Shown piece after piece: positions 56,750 through 64,000 of a stretch of 64,000 nucleotides of DNA. The stretch comes from Bullera alba (lineage: Eukaryota; Basidiomycota; Tremellomycetes; Tremellales; Bulleraceae): NCBI GenBank assembly GCA_001600095.1, contig BCIX01000002.1, forward strand, positions 434,001 to 498,000, given 5' to 3'. The notes beneath the pieces are model-generated. The model saw only the letters and a program-made list of their open reading frames with translations. It ran no database searches and was not told the origin of the DNA. Positions within the stretch are counted from its first letter, which is position 1. Every line of letters starts with the position of its first letter. The position numbers were made by a program, and so were the translations under genes.

Positions 56750-57986
56750 GGTGACCTGATTGCCTTGTTGTCTTTCTCCACCCGAGCTTCCTCAATCCGG
56801 TAAATCGACGATGAGAAACCTCGTCCAGATCACTGCTCTCTGTGAATATCGGTGAGCGAAGGACGACGGCTTGGTCAAGTTCGAAGACCTACTGGAATGG
56901 ATGCTCGACCGGTCTTGTCCTTGCTCGCCGAAACAGTGGACTGTTGATTCACTTGTTGACTCGGAAAGGGTACTCAGTGTTTGGGGTCGAATAGGATCTA
57001 CCTGTAGAAGCCAACTGCTTGGAAGCAGCGAAAGGTGAAGGATGATCGAGGGCGAGGATCGGAGGCGGAAAAGGGCTTGACTAGCAAGCTGCCCAGCCCG
57101 CTCAGCAGGTTTGGTTTGGGTAATGTTTGTCGGTGAAAGTTCGAGTTGTCTCGTTGCGATTCAGACCAACCACCGGTGGCTAGCCTCACGATCGTCCTCG
57201 ATGCGGTGTATCGCGAGTCCAGATCCATGCAGCAGCTTCACCGCACTTCACCTTACCTTGCTCTGCAAAGGCAGACGAGAAGTGCCGCAACCGGGCGAAT
57301 GCCAAAGCGGATTTGGAGTACCTTTCCCGAAGCCTCAGGCTTAGGTGCAAAGGATACTGAAATGGGTCAAAAGTGAAAGGAGTGAAAGGAAGTTCTCAAT
57401 GCAGACACGACTCTGGTACTTGTTCATCGCTTCTCTGGCCGCATGTATAGCTGAAGAATTACTGATGGGCATCAGCCCGAGTTCACGAGTCACCTGAAAG
57501 CTGAAACCCACCTTTGATGGGGAACACTCGTGGCAGGGACGTGGGAACACAGTTTCAGCTATCCTTCCAAAACGAACGCACGTCCGATGATCGTCCACAC
57601 CCCCCTCTCATTGTGTGGGCGGCCTCATGAAGCATCGCTGTTGATGTGAGTGACATCACGAAGATGCGAGGTGGATTGATTGTGTTCAGTACTGACCTGT
57701 ACTGTTGCTGTACTGACTTCTGAAACGCGTGAAGGAACCGAGAAGGGCGGAGGCACACCGGGTATCCGTGCGAACCCAAACGTGATCTCGGCTTGTCTTG
57801 CGTCACCTCTCGTCATGCACCGCCGGTCAAAGCCGGCAACATCCAGCCGGGCGCTCAGCTTCAGACCACTGTAGCCGACCAGCACCGCGCTGTTGTCCAA
57901 CTACACCGTCGTAGAATAGGACGACAGATTTCGACCGTTATCGTTCGTGGCACCGACACCCCTGCTCACTTCACTGCGATTCCGCG
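56750..57986. promoter_or_regulatory. Long divergent intergenic region RhoGEF / GST
   Basis: About 1.24 kb between divergent starts. Short ORFs (for example 56998-57228 -, 57625-57900 -) have no family features and no spliced partners. No RNA gene, repeat or clear regulatory site was recognised. Confidence 0.35.
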
Positions 57987-59024
57987 ATGTCTGACTCATT
58001 GACGCTATACGAGCTGGTTCCCGAACGGGGGGCTAAATCGCCCGGCATGTCGCCCTACGTCTGGCGCACGAGGCTCGACCTGGCGTAAGTGACCCGCTCA
58101 GAAATCAGCACTTCCATCCAGTATCAAGAGGAAGTCAGACTGATCTTTGGGAACAGGATCCTCGGAGTGGATTATGACATAGAGGGATTCAACTTCATTC
58201 AGATCAGTCAGGATCTGCCCAAAGTGACAGGTATAGAGGGGAAGAATACTGTCCCAATTATCAAAACCCCCGAGGGAGAGTACATCATGGACTCTGAGAT
58301 TATCGCGCAGTGGGTCAGTGCCTCCTCCGTAGTACTGACAATCGAAAGCGATACTGACTCGTTCGCTTGGTAGCTAGAGGAGAAGTATGCGAAGACGGCT
58401 GGCAAAAGCCTCTATGGGGAGGGAGAGGTCGGAAGAGCGTTTGTCAAGTTCATCGAGATCTGGACGAAGAACGACTTGGTAGGAGAGCTCAGACCGTTGA
58501 CGGTGCCATCTGTGAGTGACATGACGCCGCTGCTCTCGATTACAGACCTCCCCAGCGGAAGCTGGGAAAGGGTACCGGGGTGCATTGACAATCGATACTA
58601 ACCTATCTGTTCTACCTAGATCCACTCTATAATCGACGATGAGTCAAAGGATTACTTTGTCCGCAACAGATTCGACGACGCGAGCAAATTCAAAGCTCTT
58701 GCAGCCCAGAATACCGATCCGAAATGGGTCGCAACGCAGACTGCCGCTGCGCGAAAACGCCTACAAGTGCTAGAAGAGCATCTCGCCTCGGAGAAGAAAT
58801 CGCTGAAAACGGAACACGTGTTCCTAGGTGGAAAACAAGCTACGCACGCCGACTCAATCGTGTTTGGGTGGTACATGTTCACTAGGGTCAACCGAAAGGT
58901 TATGCTGGATCAAGTTTGGGCACACGAATCATTGCCAAACCTCCAGCAGTGGATCAAGTCTCTGGTGGATACTGGACTGGTCAACCAGGACGACTTGGAA
59001 AACCTCCCTCGGACCAAGCTGTAA
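57987..59024 (+). CDS. Glutathione S-transferase, etherase-like (GTE) class
   Basis: Soluble glutathione transferase. Start MSDSLTLYELVPERG; the thioredoxin-like N-domain shows SPYVWRTRLDLA, then after an intron (58085-58156, using the AACAG acceptor, since the earlier CCAG acceptor creates a stop) ILGVDYDIEGF, GKNTVPIIKTPEGEYIMDSE (cis-Pro and gamma-glutamyl-binding region) and IIAQWLEEKYAKT. The helical C-domain follows: LGGKQATHADSIVFGWYMF, NLQQWIKSLVDTGL, end LPRTKL. The SPxxW motif in place of a catalytic Tyr is typical of fungal etherase-like/LigE-related GSTs, which tend to handle aromatic or hydrophobic electrophiles; the substrate is not known. About four introns, roughly 260 residues. 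Confidence 0.82.
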
Positions 59025-59530
59025 GGATGGTCTGCTCTGTATGTAGCCTTGTGACCTCTTGTGAGGTCGTATTCGCCTGGGGTCTATCTTCGACCAATTA
59101 GAGTCCAATTATCATAAAATGAGATGCACGCATCTGTTGCTGTTCACCAAAGCGTTTCGCACCTGTTCACACAGGTTCACGCAAGGTAGAGTAAGGTCGA
59201 GTTGATTGTGAATCCAGCTTGGATCCAGCAGGAGTAGCAGGAGTTGAGCACGAGTCCAGCAGCCAGCGCCACTATCGGCGGGATCAAAAGTGTCAATAAT
59301 GCCGACGGCCGAAGCTGGTCCCTGAGCTTGACGTGCACCTCCACCCTCAAGTGCGAGTCGGTGGAGGCCGTGGCTCGTGGTGGTTGCGTGCTCGGCTCCT
59401 CGATCCTCCTGCTGCTCACCGGACGAGACCATCCAAAAGGCCTCACTCGTCGACCCAATTTGCCTCAACACTCCATCTCAAAGGCCTCACATCTCTCAAT
59501 CATAATCTAATCTTATCCAAAACATACAAA
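59025..59530. promoter_or_regulatory. Intergenic/promoter region of SOD1
   Basis: About 500 bases between GST and SOD1 on the same strand. No gene supported. The final 100 bases are leader-like, with an A-rich AACATACAAA immediately before the ATG at 59531. No metal-responsive site was confidently recognised. Confidence 0.35.
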
Positions 59531-60431
59531 ATGGTCAAGGTGCGTTACGTATCCACTCCCCCCTACCGTACAGTCCCCTTCCCCGTCCCCCCTGCTTCGT
59601 CTTATCGCGTGGGAGATGCTGACGAATCGGCTTTCTTCTTCCTCGTAACTGCGGCTGTTCCTCCTGATCTCCTTGACGACCACTCGGGTCCGCGATCTCG
59701 GTGCCGTTTGAAACAACAGGCTGTCGCTGTGCTCAAAGGAGACTCTTCCGTCTCGGGTGTTATCACCTTCACCCAGGAGTCCGAGGGCTCCCCAATCACC
59801 GTTACCGGAGACGTAAGTCGTTCGGAATTAACACTCTGCACACGGCTCACGGAGACTTTTAGATCAAGAACCTTGACGCCAATGCCGAGCGAGGCTTCCA
59901 CGTCCAGTGAGTAGGACTATCACAGCGTGTTGAACCACACTGACACATTCGCAGCGAGTTTGGAGACAACACGTGAGCTTGACTTGCCCAGCTGATTTCA
60001 TCGGCAATCGAGCCTAGCTCACACACCGTAGCAACGGATGTACCTCCGCTGGATCCCACTTCAACCCTCTAGGCAAGAACCACGGTGGACCAGAGGACTC
60101 TGAGCGACACGTCGGCGATCTCGGTACGTTCACTCAGTGTACCTTCCTCGCGTATACCCCTGACACTCTGCAGGAAACGTCAAGACTGACGGCTCTGGAA
60201 ACGCCTCGGTCAACATCACCGATAAGCACATCTCGCTTTTCGGCGCTCACTCTATCATCGGCCGAACCGTCGTCGTCCACGCCGGCACCGATGACCTCGG
60301 TAAGGGTGGTCACCCAGACTCCTTGAAGACCGGAAACGCCGGTGGCCGAGCTGCCTGTGGTGTCATGTGAGTAGTGCTGGAGCGTGTAGGTGGATAGAGC
60401 TGATTGACTTTGTAGTGGTATTGCCGCTTAA
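59531..60431 (+). CDS. SOD1: Cu/Zn superoxide dismutase
   Basis: Cytosolic (and intermembrane-space) enzyme that dismutates superoxide. Exon 1 is only 9 nt (MVK), followed by a ~180-base intron; exon 2 starts at 59720 with [17 protein letters not shown]. Motifs: [20 protein letters not shown] (copper ligands), [21 protein letters not shown] (zinc ligands), [17 protein letters not shown] (copper His) and [16 protein letters not shown]. All metal ligands, both disulfide cysteines and the active-site Arg are present. A further tiny exon, 59955-59972 (18 nt), encodes the rest of a split His codon plus EFGDN; the second His of HVH is divided by the intron. The last exon begins within the Ile codon before GIAA. 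Length about 154 residues, standard for the family. Confidence 0.98.
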
Positions 60432-60648
60432 GTGGTAGAATCAACACCAAACAACTGCCGATGAACATCTTTGCTGTTGTTATCGGATCAAGTATCTAGT
60501 CAAGTAGCTGTGATGCAAAGTATGAAGACGCTTACAAGGGCAGATAAAGTGAAGTCCACACTAATCAAATCAAGGTGCATTTAAAAGCTCATGTATGTTC
60601 GCCTGCGACCTATCACCAAGCGGGATGCTATGCAATTGTACTTCACAC

Positions 60649-62862
60649 CTAAAACCTTCCTCCATAGCCCATTCCACCCATACCTCCGTAACCCATACCA
60701 CCCATTGGCATGCCCATTCCTGGAACTGGGTTATACGGCATTCCCATTGACGGAACAGGCGGTCCCATCAAGCCCATACCGCCCATACAAGTACCTCCCA
60801 TTCCCATACCACCCATACCCATGCCCAGACCGCCCATTCCCATGCCCATCATCGGGTTCATCATCGGCGGTCCGAACATTGGCGGTCTGGAACCCATCAT
60901 TGGCGGCGGTCTCGGGAACGTTGCCGGACCCGGAGGAGTGAATGGGGGCCTAGACAAGTCGTCAATATCGCCCTTAAATGAGCTTGAGAGTGAGATGACT
61001 CACCCCCCGTTCCAGCCACGATTGACCATTCCGCCCATACTGGGCCCAGCGCCCATTGGACCTTGGGGTGTACCCCCTCCGAAGCCCATACAGTCCAGGA
61101 ACCTCTGCCTTGCTGACTGCTCAATTTCCGTCGGCGCGGGAGGGTACGCATAGCCTATCACCCAACTATCAGCCTCGTATCAAGGCACTGCGGTGGGACT
61201 TACGCTCGGATTTGGGAGGAGGAAGACCACCGCCATCGCCCTCAATTGGCCTATAAGCGGGTTCCCGTGCCCTCTTCTCTTCCTCCTTCTTCCGCCTCTT
61301 CTCCTCTTTCCTCCTCTTCTTCTCGTCCTCCTCGTCCACCACTACGGTAGGGTTGGGCGCAACCGTCGTTATGCTGTCGTTTGGCAACACCTCTTCGATA
61401 TGGTGCAAACCAGTATGATCGCGCAAGGTTGCGTGCAGGCGTTCATTTCCTTTCGAGTCTCGCTCGAGATTTGCGGACATGGTGGCGATGGTCTGGGGTG
61501 CTGGCGGAGCTGGGGTGTGGTGGACATGGTGGGAATTGTGGCGGGATGGCTTGGGGTGGTGGTTTCCAGTTGCCTTCCTCAACACGTCCGAGTCGGCTCG
61601 TATCAAGGCAGCATAGTCGACTATCAGGCGAGAGTCAGCTGTCTTTCGTGATTGTGCGATTGTAGACACTCACTGTAGGGAATAGGGACTAGTCCGCCCT
61701 TCGTCCCAGCAGGCGTAGCGGACACAGTCGACAGACCCGCTCTGGCACCTGTACCACCTTTCATAGTAGCTCCACCAAAGGTCGTGGCACCGGTGACCAC
61801 GCTGATGGGGTATGTGACCGTCTCCACAGTCGTAGTCTCGATGAAAGAGTCTGGAGACCCGCCTCTTCCCGCTGGGGGAGGAGGTGTGACTGGAGTGAGC
61901 GGCATAGTAGGTGGAGCGGGTGCAGTCTTTGGCGGAGGACGATAATGAGGGTCATTCTGCACGTAGTTACCATATACCACTGGTTCCGGTGGTGGAGTGA
62001 CCAGTTGTCGAGGTTGAGTTGCCTCTGGTGGCGAGGTAGGACGACCAGTTGTGGTCGTCGTCGTGATAACTTTTGTGACGACCTCGTCTCCTAGTCCAAC
62101 TTCCACCTCGTCTCCTTCCGGTATAGCCTCGACATAAGCCATGGTCGGGGCCGTGGACTTGTGTAGTTTTGGCAGACGCATACTCCTGACAGACGCCGTT
62201 GGGGAGGGGAAATTTGACGCCGGTAGAGGAAAGTGATGGGCGTGCACCGATGGCGAGCGGGGTATAGGAGCGACAATCACCGGCGGGGCCGCAGCTGCAG
62301 GGGCAGGAGGGTTGGTCGTCGGTACGTTGACGTTGACGATGATCTCGGGGTGATGGTGAGATCTATGAGATTTATGCGATTTGACAGATCGATGCGAAGG
62401 TGTCGGTGAGCCTGGTGGTGCTATGGAGACCGGGACGGCGACCGTAGGTGCGGGTGCTAGCACCGTTGGCGCTGGATCCAGGACTATAGACGGTGCTCTG
62501 ATAGAGGCCGCTTTGACCGTCGTTGCAGGAGCGGTCACCTCTTCGATGATCGTGGTAGTGGTCTCTTCGATGACCTTGCCCTTTTTCTTGTTCTTCTTCT
62601 TCCCGCCGGCGGGGGGTTGAACGGTAGCTTGGGCTTGAGCACTTGCTTGGGCTGTGGCTATTGCCTTCACTGGATCTTCTCTGATCACCTCCTCCGTCAC
62701 TGTCTTCTCGTGCACGGTCCCATCGTCGCCGACTGTGCGCTCGTATTGCGAGTGATGGTGGTGGTGCTCGTGGTCGTGGTGGAGCTGGACCGAAGGGTTG
62801 CCAGCAGCGGGAGCTGGGACAACATCGTCATCCACGGTGGTGACGGTGGTCGTCTTCGTCAT
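60649..62862 (-). CDS. Low-complexity protein with His-rich head and Gly/Met-repeat tail
   Basis: Start MTKTTTVTTVDDDVV; end GGMGYGGRF. Residues ~25-40 are His-rich (HHDHEHHHHHSQ). A Lys-rich patch (GKKKNKKKGK) and Pro/Ala/Thr/Val-rich repeats (IVLDPAPTVLAPAPTVAVPV) follow. A charged helical segment comes next (DEEDEKKRRKEEKRRKKEEE, REPAYRPIEGDGGGLPPPKS). A segment TEIEQSARQRFLDCMGFGGG looks the most folded. The last ~100 residues are MGMGGLGMGMGG-type repeats. About four introns. Resembles Pro/Gly-rich low-complexity proteins of fungal surface or cytoplasmic condensate type, but I recognise no family. Convergent with SOD1 (217 bases). Confidence 0.7.
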
Positions 62863-62966
62863 CCCGGGCGAGGCAGGAGAGCAGAGGGAGCGAAGGCGAG
62901 TGAGTGAGGGGATGAGTTGACAATGGAATCAAGGGGTATCTTGTAGCAAAGTCTGCCTCGCAAAGA

Positions 62967-63373
62967 CTAAGGACGGGCTGAAGAGGTGTCAGTGGACGTG
63001 ATACTAGGCATCGAGCGCTGGAGAACTCTGACCTACCTTTGGTATAGGTATCACTCGACGGATCCGGATAGGACTTGCCGCCGGGCCACTTTGGCACGAA
63101 GGATGCTCCGGCAGCTGCTACAATATCGTCGATGGGCTCGAGAGGCGAGGTGGGATCTACAAGATCAGCTTGTCGATGCTAGCACTTTGTACCATGACGG
63201 CCTGCACGAGGCAGGCTCTGCAAGCTGGTCTGACTCGTCATCGAAGAAGTATGAAGATGCAACTTAGAATAGACACGCTGTCGGAGTTTGTCAACCTCGT
63301 GGCAAATGAAAGCTCGTCCGTTGACAAGGTTGAAAGGAGGGGTTGAACGAGGATCTTTTTGTGTGAGTGACAT
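62967..63373 (-). CDS. Possible small spliced gene (tentative)
   Basis: On the minus strand an ATG at 63373 begins MSLTQKDPRSTPPFNLVNGR and continues AFICHEVDKLRQRVYSKL. The same frame, after one TAG, continues DPTSPLEPIDDIVAAAGASF, VPKWPGGKSYPDPSSDTYTK, with protein-like composition on both sides. A 36-nt intron (GTAC...TTGTAG, about 63162-63197) would remove the TAG in phase. A second intron (GTAGGT, CTGACACCTCTTCAG) would end the protein at 62967, total about 105 residues. The first intron is near the lower size limit and no family is recognised. It would sit about 105 bases upstream of the preceding low-complexity gene. Confidence 0.35.
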
Positions 63374-63771
63374 CCATGATGATCCCGCCGGAAGAGGTGA
63401 TCTCGATCGTGATACGACACGGAGCCATGGTTTGCTACGCGCTGTTACATGCGCACATGGATCTCAAGGTGGGTCGAGCAGTGTCTGATCTACGACCAAC
63501 GCAGATGCAGTCAAACAATGACACTTCTCCTCGATAGCGATCAGATCTCCCAACGCTATAGCCGGACAACCTGAAACACCACCCAAATATTTGATCCCGT
63601 CCGATCGAAAGTCGGGCCACCCGTGGTCCCGTTGGCGATCTGTTGCGAGCCATAGCTATAGGTCACTACCTCGCTACTGATATCAAACAATCGTCCTCTG
63701 ACTCTCATCACTAGTGCAACGATCACAGATAATACTCTCTCGGCCCTCGATCATCTAAAAACTCCGCGAGA
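63374..63771. other. Intergenic region before the last gene
   Basis: About 400 bases. Includes a short plus-strand frame (around 63378-63490, MIPPEEVISIVIRHGAM) without family signature. Presumed promoter of the gene starting at 63772. Confidence 0.3.
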
Positions 63772-64000
63772 ATGAGAGCCTCTTCATCTTCGATCCAGGT
63801 CGCAGCTCGGTCTTCTGCGATCACCCCTATGCGCACACTTGCCTCTCATGCCTACCTCCGGCCTTCATCGCACCCAGGATCGCCATCGCCATCGCCTATA
63901 CCTCAGCCTCATGTCGCCGCGAGCTCATCCAGCACATCAGCTACACCCTCATCTGCCTCCTCGTCATCATCGTCAACTAGTCAGCGCACGATCGACGCTA
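63772..64000 (+). CDS. 5' end of a probable mitochondrial protein (partial)
   Basis: An ATG at 63772, preceded by a CTAAAAACTCCGCGAGA leader, opens a frame of 76 codons that is still open at the window end. The N-terminus MRASSSSIQVAARSSAITPM followed by RTLASHAYLRP is Ser/Ala/Arg-rich and free of acids, a good mitochondrial targeting sequence. A Ser/Pro-rich linker (SPSPSPIPQPHVAASSSS) follows. The mature domain lies beyond the window, so the enzyme cannot be named. Confidence 0.6.
   Translation, partial: MRASSSSIQVAARSSAITPMRTLASHAYLRPSSHPGSPSPSPIPQPHVAASSSSTSATPSSASSSSSSTSQRTIDA

Noticed and set aside
58085..58126. First CCAG acceptor for intron 1 of the GST gene
   Set aside because: It leads to an early stop; the later AACAG acceptor restores the conserved ILGVDY strand.
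58811..58824. GGAACACGTGTTCC palindrome
   Set aside because: It lies inside a coding exon of the GST gene and is explained by the codons; regulatory meaning is unlikely.

Overview
This window is nuclear DNA of a basidiomycete fungus. A tremellomycete (a Cryptococcus, Kwoniella or Tremella relative) is the likeliest source. The evidence is the architecture: nearly every recognisable gene is broken by many short introns of about 40 to 110 bases, usually with a GTGAGT-type donor, a CTGAC/CTAAT-type branch site and a CAG/TAG acceptor. Genes are packed head to head and tail to tail on both strands. Species cannot be fixed from the sequence alone. I see no mobile element, CRISPR array, rRNA, convincing tRNA or viral gene. 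Two ambiguous bases (49552 and 49558) show that this is a draft assembly.

Layout. 1-7.4 kb (+): the 3' end of an unknown gene, a secreted GPI-type cupredoxin, prefoldin subunit 3, and three consecutive orphan genes. 8.5-9.2 kb (+): F1Fo-ATP synthase subunit h. 9.4-16.8 kb (-): proteasomal deubiquitinase UCH37/UCHL5, RNA polymerase II elongation factor ELL, a dithiol glutaredoxin with two in-frame starts, and ATP phosphoribosyltransferase (HIS1). 17.6-19.6 kb (+): an SH3 adaptor resembling Nbp2/Skb5. 19.9-23.7 kb (-): dihydrolipoamide dehydrogenase and the exon-junction protein Mago nashi. 24.1-25.3 kb (+): a TMEM19/DUF92 membrane protein. 25.5-33.6 kb (-): nucleoporin Nup155/Nup170 with a Q/N-rich FG-like head, then a large unknown protein. 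35.2-37.3 kb (+): an MFS transporter. 37.6-45.0 kb (-): a DUF1295 membrane enzyme, two orphan proteins (one an internal duplication), and an Ish1-repeat secretory-pathway protein. 45.5-51.1 kb (+): a CNNM/Mam3-type DUF21-CBS protein and NADPH-cytochrome P450 reductase. 51.3-56.7 kb (-): a NAPE-PLD/Fmp30-type metallo-hydrolase and a RhoGEF. 58.0-60.4 kb (+): an etherase-type glutathione transferase and Cu/Zn superoxide dismutase. 60.6-63.4 kb (-): a low-complexity His/Met/Gly-rich protein and a possible small gene. 63.8 kb to the end (+): the 5' end of another gene.

The set is mostly housekeeping (mitochondrial metabolism, redox defence, nuclear export and splicing, protein quality control). 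It is not a pathway cluster. Glutaredoxin, SOD1, P450 reductase and the glutathione transferase are all redox genes but are scattered.

The most unusual signal is in gene structure. The CNNM-type gene can only encode its conserved FGE(I/L)PQ motif if a single-nucleotide exon (46391) is spliced between two complete introns, flanked by 13-nt and 14-nt exons. With it, the inferred 19-exon frame closes at exactly 447 codons. The MAGO gene needs a 6-nt exon (23580-23585) to encode the invariant RYY of its N-terminus. Other items worth attention are a perfect double CRE upstream of the DUF1295 gene, a 16-bp CACGTG palindrome in the ISH1/CNNM divergent promoter, and the dual-start glutaredoxin. Exon coordinates were worked out by hand from splice signals plus protein-family conservation. 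They should be read as gene models, not transcript evidence.
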